Origin: Mortierella alpina
Lineage: Eukaryota > Mortierellomycota > Mortierellomycetes > Mortierellales > Mortierellaceae
Length of the DNA stretch: 64,000 bases
Assembly (NCBI GenBank): GCA_029449245.1
Contig: JANATF010000004.1
Coordinates: 310,001-374,000, forward strand
Reading direction: 5' to 3'
Below the pieces are notes generated by a model. The model ran no database searches, was not told the DNA's origin, and saw only the letters and a program-made list of their open reading frames with translations. Positions 47,640 through 59,753 of the stretch are shown here, piece after piece (the first letter of the stretch is position 1; every line of letters starts with the position of its first letter). The position numbers were made by a program, and so were the translations under genes.

Positions 47640-48790
47640 ACACAGCCAAATCAGGTCGTTGAAGTTCCTATGCAAACGACTTTCTCCCCCTCCTTCTCAA
47701 ACCTATGCCAGACACTCCAAGGTGAGAGGCTAAGTGCTCTCGCTCTCGCTCTCTCCCTCTGTATGCTGCTAGCGAACAAGCTCGAGCGGTATGTTCTTTT
47801 CGCTGCGTTTTTCGCGTGTCTGTCTCTGCCATGTTGTATGTGCTGCCAGCCCATAAAGCCCAACCAGGTCACTGAAACCGCAACAGACTCTCTTTCCTCT
47901 TTTTCTTCTCAACCCTGCACTATAGACTACGAGACCCAAAAGTAAGTGCGATGAGCTTTGCAAGGCTGCTTCTGAATGAGCATGGTGCCGACCCAAGAAC
48001 CCTCGGCAGCGGACTAACGACTTCGACACCGCTCTCGTACTCCATCTGTTTGCCACTATCCATCTGGCTCGAGCCAAAGAGAAGGTACGTTCAACGCGAG
48101 CTTCTCGCGTATGTGTCTCTGACTTGTCGTATTTGCTGCCAGCCCATAAAGACGAACCAGGTCACCGAAACCCCCACAGACTCTCTTTCCTCTCTTTCTT
48201 GTTAACCCTGCACCAGAGTCTGTCAGACATAGAGTAAGTGCAATGAGCTTTTGCAATGTCGCTTCTGAATGAGTATGGTGCCGACCCAGGAATCCTTGGC
48301 AGCGGACTAACGACCTCGATACCCCTCTCGTCCTGCTGTCTGCCGCTTGCGAACTGGCTCGAGCCAAATTTGAAGGCAAGCTTCTCGCGCGTCTGTCTCT
48401 GCCCTGTCGTATATATTGCCAGCCCATACGAACCAGGTCACTGAACCCCCTACAGACTCTCTTTCCTCTCTTTCTTGCTAACCCTGCAATAGAGTCTGTC
48501 AGACCTAGAGTAAGTGCAATGAGCTTTTGCAATGTCGCTTCTGAATGAGTATGTTGCCGACCTAGGAATCCTTGGCAGCGGACTAACGACCTCGATACCC
48601 GTTCTGCTGTCTGCCGCTTGCGAACTGGCTCGAGCCAAATTTGAAGGTACGTTCAACGCGAGCTTCTCGCGTCTCTATCTCTGCCTCCCTATCTCTGCCT
48701 CTGCTATTTGCTGCCAGCCCATAAACAAAACTGGATCGCGAGACGCCCACATACCCTTCTTTCTTCCCTTCTTTGCGAGTGCAATGAACG
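47640..48790 (-). repeat. array of about 290-bp tandem repeats (locus 2, inverted)
   Basis: About four diverged units of the same family as 24677-25410, in inverse orientation. The anchor GAACCAGGTCACTGAA or variant recurs near 47862, 48155 and 48431, with a degenerate copy near 48727. AGTAAGTGCAATGAGCTTT recurs near 47940, 48232 and 48510. The hairpin CGCGAG-CTT-CTCGCG is intact at 48095-48109 and 48657-48671 and broken in the unit between. No coding function is apparent. Confidence 0.85.
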
Positions 48791-49380
48791 GTCTGATATA
48801 TATTGGGCGATATAAGGGCGCTCACCTTTTTTTAATAACACATAGGGGTACCCATCATCTGATATAGCGTTTGTGACTGCATTTTTAGTTCACTGGACCA
48901 CGTTGGCACTGAATCCGCCGGATTTTCAAACTGTTTGTCTTTTGCCGGTTCGGTGTAACTCGCCTCTGTCTCCGACAGAGAGCTGGAAGCAAGCTGGAGC
49001 GGACGGGATCCATTCCCGGGTAGACCGTACAGAATACCACGGAGTCTCGAAGCGGCATGGGCTGATTAAACCTACAGCTCTTCTGTCGTCAATAGTACTT
49101 CCAAGATCAGCTTCAATGAAAGCCCATGCCTCAGGTCAGCCGTCGCTCGTACGCCCCCCGCGATATTCTATTAACCAAGGCATGGGATATCCCCTTTTTA
49201 ACAGTTCTTTTTTTTTTTTTTTTTCACACCAGTTTGGACGACGCAACTTCGTCTTCGTGGAAAATTCTGTGACGTTGACACCAACTCTTCAGCAAGTGGG
49301 CTTGTTAACAGGGCATCTCAACCTTTCAACTGTGTCCCACCTGCGTTCCTCAACTACCTGCCTGAGAACGAGAAAGCGCC
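48791..49380. other. upstream region of the SF3b3 gene
   Basis: No gene is seen. A T-rich tract of about 20 bases lies at 49205-49224. The nearest 150 bases presumably form the SF3b3 promoter. Confidence 0.4.
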
Positions 49381-52300
49381 ATGTTTCTGTACAACCTGAC
49401 CTTGCAGGCGCCCAACGCCATCAACCAGGCCATCCTCGGAAACTTCTCAGGAACCAGGCAGCAGGAGCTCATCGTCTCCCATGTCTCGCGGATCGAGCTG
49501 CTCCGACCGGACACCACCACAGGAAAAGTTCATTCCATCCTGTCGCACGATGTCTTTGGCGTCATTCGATCCCTCGCTGCTTTCCGCTTGACCGGTGCTT
49601 CTAAAGGTAACGATTTGATTCGCAATTGTGCCAGCTCTTAATTGCCGGTTTTGACTACAGGGCCTGCGACATGGACTGATCGTCGTCCCTTTTACAATCA
49701 TATAGATTACATCGTGATCGGATCAGACTCTGGCAGGATCGTCATCTTGGAATACAATCCTGTCAAGAATGTCTTTGAAAAAGTGCATCAGGAGACGTTC
49801 GGCAAGTCTGGCTGTCGCAGGATTGTGCCCGGACAGTATCTTGCAGTCGATCCGAAAGGCCGCGCGGTCATGATCGGTAAGTGAAAAACGCGGGACTCAT
49901 CTCAGGGAACGGTGGCGAAGTAGACTTGACATCAACACTAGGGCATAAACAGGCTTACGGTATCTGCGCACGTATTAACTCGGTCTCTGTTTTGTGCGCT
50001 GCATAACCTTAGGATCGATGGAGAAGCAGAAATTGGTGTATATCTTAAACAGAGATATCGCAGCACGTCTTACCATCGGATCACCCTTGGAGGCGCACAA
50101 AGCACATACGATCGTCCACTACTGCACAGGAGTCGACGTTGGTTTCGAAAACCCTATTTTCGCATGCTTGGAGGTTGATTACACAGAGGCAGATCAGGAT
50201 CCTACAGGGGAGGCACTTCAGCAGACGGAAAAGGTACATTAGCAAGCATCGTTTTTGACAAAATTCTGCTAAGGAGTTATTGAGAGAATGACACTAACTG
50301 ACTTGTACCTCCCAATTGCATATAGATGTTAACATACTATGAGTTGGATCTCGGTCTCAATCATGTCGTCAGAAAGTGGAGCGAGGCTGTAGATCGCAAA
50401 TCAAATATGCTGGTAGCAGGTAACCCATTGTCAGATCACTCACCAAGGCTACAATCAATGGAAGGTGATGGTGCTAATACCCACTCTAACCATTGTACCT
50501 TAATCTCCCTAGTTCCCGGCGGCACCGATGGACCCTCAGGAGTTTTGGTGTGCTCTGAAAACTTCATCACATATAAGCATATTGGATCCGCAACTTTGAC
50601 TGTTCCCATACCAAGGCGTGCGAACCCCTTGGAGAACAAGGATCGTGGATTGCTGATTGTCTCGGGAGTTGTCCACAAGATGAAGGTATGCAACTCTATG
50701 TTGGCTAATAGCACCGCAGCAGATTTGTTGCCGAATGCTTACCTTCATTGCCGCTTATTTTTGAATGGATAGAACTCGTTCTTCCTGCTGCTTCAGAGTG
50801 AGGAGGGCGACTTGTACAAGGTCACAATTGATTACACAGGCGACACTGTGAACGCCATCAAGATCAAATACTTTGACACCGTCTCTGTAGCATCAGGATT
50901 GTGCATCCTCAAGAGTGGATTCCTGTTTGTTGCCAGCGAATTCGGAAACCAGTAAGCGTTGCCTTCCAGGCACTCTACCCCCTTCTCACATCCATCTATT
51001 TTTATTTCGTTGACTAATGATCCTTTTTTCATTGTCATAAATAGCCACTTTTACCAGTTCGAAAAGCTTGGAGATGACGACGACACTCCGGAATTCTCCA
51101 GTAACGATTTTATGACAAACGACGACCAACCCTTGGACGACATAAGGGTTTATTTCAAGCCAAGAGCACTGGAGAATTTGTTGCTGGTCGATGAGCTGGT
51201 TAGCATGTCGCCTTTGACAGATGCCAAGGTAATGCGCTTGCTCTGGCACCTGTTTTCTGCACTATGTATTACTGACTCCCAGCATTGCCCCCTCCCCGTC
51301 TCCGCCGTGGAGTTCTAAGAACGTGAACATGGACCTAATCATTCTTGCATCCACGTTACTATAGGTCCTTAACCTCACAGACGAAGACACGCCTCAAATT
51401 TATGCGCTTTGCGGACGAGGCGCCAGATCGACACTAAGGATACTGAGACACGGACTGGAGGTTACGGAAATGGCCGTCTCACCTTTGCCTGCCAACCCCA
51501 CAGCTGTATGGACTACTCGCCTGACCGCGGACGACCTTTACGATCAGTACATCATTGTCTCCTTCTCCAATGCCACGTTGGTTCTGTCCATTGGCGAGAC
51601 TGTCGAGGAAGTTACAGACACAGGATTCTTGGCAACTACACCCACCATCGCTGTTCAGCAACTGGGCCAGGATGCTTTGCTTCAGATCTACCCTCAGGGC
51701 ATTAGACATATCCGTCACAATAAGCAGGTCACAGAATGGAGGGCGCCAGGCGGTCGTCAGATTGTTCGGGCAGCGACCAATCAACAACAAGTCGTCATCG
51801 CATTGACTGGAGGAGAGCTTGTGTACTTCGAGGTGGACGACTCTGGCAACTTGAGTGAGTCGCATGTCAGGAGAGAAATGTCGGGCAATGTCACCTGTCT
51901 CAGCATTCAACCCCTGCCAGCAGGAAGAAGGCGCGTCCGCTTCTTGGCCGTCGGATGTGATGACAATACAGTTCGTATCCTCAGTCTGGACGCATCATCC
52001 TGCCTCGAGCCCCTGAGTATGCAAGCACTGTCAGCGGTGCCCGAGTCCTTGGTGATGATCGACATGCCGGATCAAATTTCGGAGGGGTCTCTTACGACAC
52101 TCTATCTTAACATTGGTTTGCAGAATGGTGTCTTACTACGCACGGTCCTGGATCAAACCACCGGGCAACTCTCGGATACTCGCACTCGATTCTTGGGCGC
52201 ACGACCAGTTAAGCTATTTGAACTGGGTATGGCGGGCAACCCAGCGGTGCTGGCTCTTTCGAGCAGGCCTTGGCTCAGCTATCAGATGCAGTCTCGCATC

Positions 52301-53794
52301 CATTTGAATCCGCTTTCTTACGAAGCCCTCGAGTATGCCGCGCCTTTCACATCGGAGCAGTGCCTGGAGGGAGTGGTCGCGATTGCAGGGAATGCGCTCA
52401 AAATTTTCACCGTCGAACGGTTCGGCCAAGTCTTTAACGAAACCCCTATTCCGTTGAAGTATACTCCCCGTCGATTTGTCGTCAACCCTGTACACAAGTC
52501 AATGGCCATCATCGAGACGGAACACCAGACATATTCATCGTTGGAGAAAAAAAAGAGGCTGAAGGAGCTCGGATTTGATGCAGAAGATGAGGGCGAGGAA
52601 CTGGACCCAGTGATTTTCGGCAATGTCCGATCCACGCCTGGAAAGTGGGCTTCCTTGATCAGGATCATCAACCCTCTCACGGCCGAGACGACATTTTCAT
52701 TAGAGTTGGAGCAGAACGAGGCGGCGTTCAGTGTTGCTGTTCTCAACTTTGCGACGGAGGCCAACCAGTTGTTCTTGGCTGTCGGCACGGCGGCCGATGT
52801 GAGCCTTGCTCCGAAGTCTTTGTCATCGGGATTCATTCATATTTATAGGTTTGTCAACGATGGCATGGGTCTGGAGCTGGTTCACAAGACACCTGTGGAT
52901 GAGGTTCCTCATGCGCTGTTGCACTTTCAGGGACGATTGTTGGCAGGCGTGGGCAAGACTCTTCGCATCTACGACCTAGGCAAACGCAAACTGCTCCGGA
53001 AATGTGAGAGCCGTGCGATCCCAAACAGCATTGTCACGTTGCACAATCAAGGAGGGCGTATCATCATTGGCGACATTCAAGAGTCGGTGCATTACGCTTC
53101 TTATGTTGCAGCTGACAATAAGATTGTGATCTTTGCGGACGACAAAGCACCGCGATGGATATCTTGCTTGACTATGATCGACTACAACACTGTGGCGGGA
53201 GGTGACAAGTTTGGAAACTTTTTCGTGGATCGGCTACCTGAGAAGCTGAGTCAAGAGATTGATGAGGATGAGGCAGGATCCAAGTCTGTCGGTAAGGGAT
53301 ACCTGCATGGAGCGGCTCACAAAGTCGATCTTGTGGCCCATTACCATATCGGCGACATTTTGACATCCTTGGCCAAGACAAGCTTTGTGGCTGGTGGACG
53401 CGAGATGCTGCTGTACACGTCATTCCTGGGCGGCATTGGCATCTTTATCCCCTTCCAGACCAAGGAGGACATCGACTTTTTCCAGACGCTCGAGATGCAC
53501 ATGCGTAATGAGATGCCGCCATTGGCCGGTCGCGATCACCTCAGCTACCGAGGATATCACGTCCCTGTCAAGGTAAGAAAAAGGGCTACGAGATTCAGCC
53601 ATGACTTTATACAAGGTGCAGCACTTTTACTGACATATCTTTTCTTTCCGTATTAGGGTACTGTGGATGGCGACATGTGTGAACAGTACAACCTCTTGTC
53701 GGGCGACAAGAAGAGGATGATTGCCGAGGAGCTGGACAGGACACCAGCAGAGATCCAGAAGAAGATTGAAGACATGCGCATCCGCGCTATCTAG
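49381..53794 (+). CDS. RSE1: splicing factor SF3b subunit 3 (SF3b130/Rse1)
   Basis: A component of the U2 snRNP SF3b complex that helps recognise the branch point. Exons 49381-49606, 49706-49876, 50013-50233, 50326-50419, 50513-50685, 50773-50951, 51045-51228, 51365-53572 and 53657-53794 give 1197 residues (human 1217). It begins [24 protein letters not shown], diagnostic of the family. The three-beta-propeller body is complete: [51 protein letters not shown], and [25 protein letters not shown]. The C terminus [23 protein letters not shown] matches family homologues. An acceptor at 49705 rather than the nearer one at 49660 restores the conserved KDYIVIGSD. The large exon 8 encodes 736 residues. 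Confidence 0.96.
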
Positions 53795-54189
53795 AGCGTT
53801 CGGTGCCCCAGATTTTGGGAAGCAGAAACAAAAAGGTGGGCTACAATGGCACAGGAAATACACACTGCATGCCATGCATGGAATACAACGGACCTTGCTT
53901 GTTCACGATGTAATTTTTTTTTGGGTTCATTACTCTCTCCGCAGCGTATTGCTTTACTTTTCTTGAACCCGGTTTTTTATGGACCGCGCGTTGATTGCGG
54001 GATGAAGGCGTGAGAACAAACCCAGAAATGTGGTGGCACACAGACCTTGGGCGCAATTTGTTGTACTTCTTGAAAATGAGTTATATTAGGAATGCCGTGG
54101 GGGGGAGCGGGGGTATAATGTACAACTGGAAATAGAAGGCTATGATATATGGCGATTTGGGGATGGGGAGAGTGTTTGCTAAACTATGT
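53795..54189. other. convergent 3' spacer between SF3b3 and MFS genes
   Basis: Shared 3' flank of two convergent genes. Nothing coding is seen. Confidence 0.5.
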
Positions 54190-56071
54190 TTATGCCATGA
54201 GGTCGTTCTGACGGATCAGTTTGCGACCCTTCTTCATATGCGCCCAGAACAACAATCCCGCCGAGATAATACAGAGCAGCTGCAACAAGGACGCGATCTT
54301 GAAGCTCGAGTCGTAACACGCTTGACCCAAGCAGGTCATATGGTCCTGATGGACACTGTCCGCGGGAGCTGGGGGCATCTTTTGGACTGCACGGTCATAG
54401 AACACGCCGTAGATCTGGTTGGCGATGAAGGGATTGGCACCATTGAGGACCATGACCATGCCACAGTTGGTGCCGTAGTAGGTTTCGCCAAAGAAATCAC
54501 GCGTCATGGAAGCAAAGAGTGCGCCGGTAGCACCATACGTGGCACCGATGAGGCAGGAGCTGGCGATGAGCGCTGCCATAGAGACGGTGGAGGTGGAAAA
54601 GCCCATGATGAGCAAAGGGATCAAGATGAGGATCTCGGATCCAAAGAAGAAGACGGACCGAGAGATGCGGTAGCGGTTGATGACCCAATCTGACAGGATG
54701 CCCGAAGCGAGACGACCGATACAGTTGCCGATTGAGATCAGCGTGACATGGAGACCGGTGAGGGACACGGCACGGGTGATAGTGTTAGGGTCGGTGGGGT
54801 CTAGGATCGCATGGACGATCGAGTCCACATTGTTGATGTATGAGAAGCCTTGTTGGGAGACCTGCGCAATGACAAAGAACCAGAAGGTGGACTCGACCAG
54901 CAGAGCGCGTGGCTTCATGTCGATCGAGGTTAGGTAGGGATTGTACCATGCCTTGGAGACATTGGTCGAGGTTGTGATGGGGACGGCGGCTGCGGTAGTG
55001 GGAGCGGTCTCGTCGAGAATGTTGTCGCCAGGCAGGTGGTGCTCAGTGCGAGGAGCGACTGACTCCTTGTCGAGGGTGGTGCTGGAGTGGTTCCAGTCCT
55101 CGAGGCGATGGAGACCGGAGGATGTTGGTTCGCGGCCATTGCTCATGGAGGGTGTGTAGGTTGTGCTACGAGAGAGAGCATGCGCGGGGTGAACGGTGTG
55201 GGTGGCGTCCTCAGCCGTTGATCCAGGGGAGGAATCGTCCTTCTCGTCATGGATCGTTGAGCTGGAGGCTAAGGCATCAGAGTCAAGTGCCTTGGCAACT
55301 GGCTTCTTGATCTTGACCATGAAGACAGCAGCAAAGAGGTAGATGGCAGTGGTGATAATAGTGAGGAAGAGCAAGAAGGTTTGGGTGGCCTTAGTGCCCT
55401 TGAGCTGCGAGGTTGGATCGGCCACTTCATCCTGGCCAGAGAAAAGGTGGGTCTTGATCTGGGAGAAAAGCGTAGCCGAGAGACCAAAGAAGGCGAGCAA
55501 GACGCCCGAAACAGTACCGGAGGTTGAAGTTGGGAAGTTGGCCATGTTGGCAGCGAGAGCCGCGAGGTATCTAGAAGGCAAGAGTCATTCATGCACAGAG
55601 AGCGGTAAGTAAAAGCGGCAAAGAACAAAGGACGGAGAAGTAAAACAAAAATATACTGGCGGTTGAAAGGATCGTTTCCGCAGGAAAGATATCTTACCCA
55701 GCTGTCGAAGCAACACCAGCAAGACAATAAAGCACCATAAGGAACCCAAGACCTCCCCAGGCCTTGGCATAGGCAATGTACATGCCACCGTATCCCAAGA
55801 GGGTCAAGATCGAGGCCGTGATCATCGTCCAGCGTTCGCCGCAGTGGTCATAGATGGGCCCTACGATGAGGAACCCAACGTACATGGAAGTGTCCCCAAT
55901 GGCAGAGAGCAGATTGATGTTGGACGAGGTGAAGCCGAAGCGGGCCTTGAGGTCTGTGCTGAAGGAGGCGAACGAGAAGAGGGAGCCGGAGAGGGCCATC
56001 ACTAGGATGCCGATCGCCAGAGACACATAGCGGGCGGTCCTCTCGGACACAGTGACCTTGCCTTTGAGCAT
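54190..56071 (-). CDS. MFS transporter, nodulin-like/Mch1-type
   Basis: Exons 56071-55698 and 55570-54190 give 584 residues. The N half has about six helices: YVSLAIGILVMALSGSLFSFASFS, LLSAIGDTSMYVGFLIVGPIYD (with the family-typical YDHCGERW after helix 2), ASILTLLGYGGMYIAYA, FLMVLYCLAGVASTAGYLAALA, VSGVLLAFFGLSATLFSQI and FLLFLTIITTAIYLFAAVFM. A hydrophilic loop of about 120 residues follows. The C half repeats the pattern (ESTFWFFVIAQVSQQGFSYINNVDSI, IGNCIGRLASGILSDW, ILIPLLIMGF, CLIGATYGATGALF). GRLASGILSDW and the NNVDSI segment are typical of NFD4/nodulin-like and yeast Mch1 proteins. Substrate unknown; yeast Mch1 is a vacuolar protein related to monocarboxylate transporters. Confidence 0.85.
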
Positions 56072-56425
56072 TTAATACGCTGTGTCTGCTCGGAGGTGCT
56101 GCAGAGGGTGGAGAGGAGAGGGTGATCTGTGCTCCTTTGTGCAATCACCAGGAGGATAGACAAAGGGGGACAGAGAGGACAGACAACGATGTCAAAGGGG
56201 GGATTGATCGTCCTAATGCTTCTGTGCTGCGCGAGCAACGGGAAATTTTTTTGATTGGATCGACGTGAAGGAGCAAAACACGAATCGAGAGGAGCCAAAC
56301 ACAGCCAGAGAAGGTAAAGAGGAACGAATGTTGCGATGTGTTTGTGGGCAACGTCTTTGTGTGCTGAGAAGGATGAGGAAAGATGAAGCAGAGAGGGGAG
56401 GAAAGTGCCGCTCAAGAGGCCTCCT

Positions 56426-56433
56426 TTTATAAG
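56426..56433 (-). promoter_or_regulatory. TATA box of the MFS transporter gene
   Basis: Reads TTATAAAAGG on the minus strand, about 355 bases upstream of the MFS start codon. Confidence 0.5.
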
Positions 56434-57208
56434 AAAGGTGTCGTCCATGCTCCGACTGACGAAGGGGTCTCACCTCCACGGCAAAAAAGAAGGCGGTGGA
56501 TTTCTAGCGAGGACCACCACGCCTCTATTAAAGTTTTTTTGTATATAGGCGAATGAATACTGGGCCCTATTCAACCCACTGTCGACCTAACTCGTTTCTT
56601 TAGGACAAACGGCAAAGCGAAGCCCGTCGCCTGTCGCTGAGCGAGGTAAGGCACACGTCCTCACCTCATTTCGCAATTCATCGAGAGGACTACAGCGCAG
56701 ACACAGGACACGGGCACAAAGAACAATAACTTCGCACTAAGGCTCGCTCCCAGGTACTCTCTCCATGCTTCCTGCTCCGCTACCGGCTCATCGATTGCCT
56801 CCTTCCTTGCATCCTCCTCCGCTGATCATAGATTCAGAGCACGTTTCTTGCACAACTGATAGACTATTTAGCCACCGCCCCACAGGTGTTGCGAATGCTT
56901 GGGCCTGCTCTACCTTTCCTCCCATCACTCCACACCTTATCCGTTTCATCTAGTTCTTAGCGCCGACAAACTAGACACATCACACCCTGCCTGGAAGAAG
57001 ACAGCTCCGCTCTTGAATGCACTCTGCCTACATTTTTGCACTCATCCGCATGGCAGACTTCTGTCGGAGGATGGCTCGTAATATATCTGATATGAAAACC
57101 AAAGACCGCTGAGAATTAGTGGGTAGCCACCCTGCATTGTCTCGAAGCAAAATGCACTAGCGCAAAATATCAAAGAGGCCAGCATCTTGAGCAGAGGACT
57201 TGACTAAG
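56434..57208. other. intergenic region
   Basis: No convincing gene. Short frames are present but lack motifs and splice support. Confidence 0.4.
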
Positions 57209-57833
57209 ATGGAGTCTTCTCGTTCTCGTGCCAAGTGGTGCAAAAGACGTGATGGCGGCAGGCACTCGATCTGCTGGCAGATGTGAGTAGTGTGGGTGTT
57301 ATGTAAATAGGAGGCAAGAGGTAAGAAGGTTTGCTACGAAACTATGGACTCAATCACTCGCGAGATTTACAATAAGGAACATTTTTCGATATATGGCCAG
57401 CAAGCTGACTCCTTTCTTTCGGAACTTGAATCTCAAGGTCAGGATGTCTGGTCATGGCCTTCATTCGTCAACCGTCTCGTTCTTTTCTCATTTTTTGTAC
57501 TCACGATCTACAGCAGTACCCAAAGCCCATTGAGGAGAAGAAAAAGAAAAAGAAGGTATGATCGTAATCGTATTCGAGAATCAGACCACAGATTCATAGT
57601 GGATGTCGCCATAGCGAAACAACCTGCAAAAGACCAGTGCTAGCAGGACGCATTCAATGCAGAACAGTCTCTGCGAGCCTTCAGCTCTGGCCATCTCTAC
57701 CCGAGAGGACTATGTGCCGAATGAGATGATTCCTGCCGTCCATTTGATCCAGGACAAACAAACCCTCAGAGGCTCAGAGGCTGGATCCTTTTGCTGGGCG
57801 GATCGATCAGGGGCAAAACAAAATGCATCGTAA
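57209..57833 (+). CDS. possible small four-exon gene, unrecognised
   Basis: A tentative model joins 57209-57282, 57329-57437, 57515-57556 and 57615-57833 in consistent phase to give 147 residues. It includes NLNLKQYPKPIEEKKKKKK across the second and third junctions and a long final frame with REDYVPNEMIPAVHLIQDKQTLRG. The weakness is intron 1, at only 46 bases, and no match to a family I know. An alternative frame of the second exon (TREIYNKEHFSIYGQQADSF) is equally open, and the opposite strand at 57710-58000 is also open. It may be a decayed gene. Confidence 0.25.
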
Positions 57834-59753
57834 ACAGAGAGCAACCAATAATGCTGGCCAATCGACTGACCTCCCAAGGGGACAGAACTAAAAATGCAAT
57901 TGTCGTCTGAATTTGGAAATCTCCCAGGAACTCTATTGCTGCGCGCACCTGCACCACCCTGTGAGGGTAATGAGGTGTCCGCGGCCGCACGCGGCCTCAC
58001 GATGCCTCGTCATCGCGTCCTGTCGTATCATGCGATATATTGCTTGACCTTGATGTTTCTTAAGGCTTTATTTGTAAGTACTTGCTGATTCACCTTTCGC
58101 AAGGCTCATATCTCTTATGTATATGCTATCAAATCAGACATGGTGGAGGACTCGCAATGCAAGAGTGATGGAGACGGCCGCTCCATTGTCAGGAACAGGA
58201 CGGTCATGGATGATCTTGGTGAGCCGCCTCTTTGTCCTTTTGCCAAAGACAATATCATAATGGCGCTGTAGGGTAAACCTGGCAATACTGATTTTGTACT
58301 GCGCTGAGAAGTATGTCTGAAAGCAGCCTGCTGTCTCACGGAGACTAATTGTCTGTGGTACCTGCTGTCCAAGGGAAGTACATGGCTTTCAATTCATTAA
58401 CACAATGATGTCTCTCAGTCAGCTAGGTGAGAGCCTCTCAAGTCCTCATGATTGTCTTATGGGAGCCTAGGATGACACGCAATGGGTGTTTACAGTCCAT
58501 TCATTCGGACGAGTGCACGCAACACTGACGTCTAGGCAGTTGAATTGATTTAATTCTCTCGATCCAGCCCTGCTCCATGAGGTCTTTACAACCCGGCTCT
58601 CCGGTGAATAATTTTTTGGTCTTGACGTTCATTTCGGGCCTTTGTGCATTGTAAGCGAAGAGCAGCTACGACTGAATCCCTGCTCTATACAACAACAAAA
58701 TCTGTGCAGGCCAGGTAGAGACCCGAGCTCATGTACGAAACGCTTTTCTAGCACCGTTTAGAGCCATCTAAACCTCAAGAGCGTGCTTACCGCTCACCTC
58801 TCTGACACGATACGGCCACCTGGAATCTGCCTGTTCAAGCCAGGCTATGAAATTGCGCTTCAACTGACTACCTTTGCCTAGAGGTCAAGTTTGTACATAG
58901 TTTCATATTCGACAACTAGATGCATTACAGAGACCGGCTCGGCCTCAGGAACTCGGCGACGTTAGTCACGGTTAAGAGGAACGACGTGTTAAAATGTGGT
59001 CATCCGAGGTCGATCTGCATAGAAATGAACCTGACCTCGCCGGTCATGACATGACGCTTCAGTTCGGACGTGGCAGTCAAGCAAGGTTGACTGACTGGCT
59101 TTGCGGCTCTGTGCATGACAGCAGCGTAAACAAGGACGATGACTGTATTTCCGCGGCATCAGTTTCCGAAAGATGCAACTGAGCCAGCTCAGTCTCCATG
59201 ATGAATCAGGATGGAGAGGGGGCCAATGCACGCCAGTTACAGTACTTCATTATCTCAAGTGCTCGCCCACCTGTCGGACCACGCGAGAAAAGGGACGCGC
59301 CAAGGCCAGCTCTGCCCGATCGGGGTTCGGGCTCGTTTCGGCTGCTTGTTTTCTTCACGTGCCATGTCTCCTCCTCCAGAGGAGACTCCTCAGAGAGCCT
59401 TGATTTGCTCTTGTTGATTGTGTTCTCCTCCTGCCTCTTGCCATCCCTCTTGCCATCCCTCTTGCCATCAACTGATTCTCTACCATCGCCACCGCATCTC
59501 CGCATCCACCATCCCTCCACACGGACGACCTCCTTCTGTCCTTGCGCCTGAGCTGATCGCACCCGTCAGAGATCAATCCCGAGCTATTCCATCTTTCTCC
59601 CGGCATTAGCCTTTCCGCTCTTTCGGACACCGGACAGCACGCTGACGATAACGACCCTCGTAGCCTGCGTCTTTTCTCTCTCCGCCTTTGTCTCCAGCAC
59701 TGTCTGTCTCTACCTAGTCCATCTCCCGACATACCACTGCCTGAGCTACCATC
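57834..59753. other. gene-poor intergenic region
   Basis: Open frames on both strands near 57766-58372 look partly protein-like but cannot be assembled. A 12-base tandem (CTTGCCATCCCT, three copies) lies at about 59438-59473. The final 200 bases, C/T-rich, probably hold the next gene's promoter. Confidence 0.35.

Noticed and set aside
48873-49604. 243-codon plus-strand frame ahead of the SF3b3 start
   Set aside because: It runs through a poly-T tract and overlaps the true SF3b3 first exon in a different frame.
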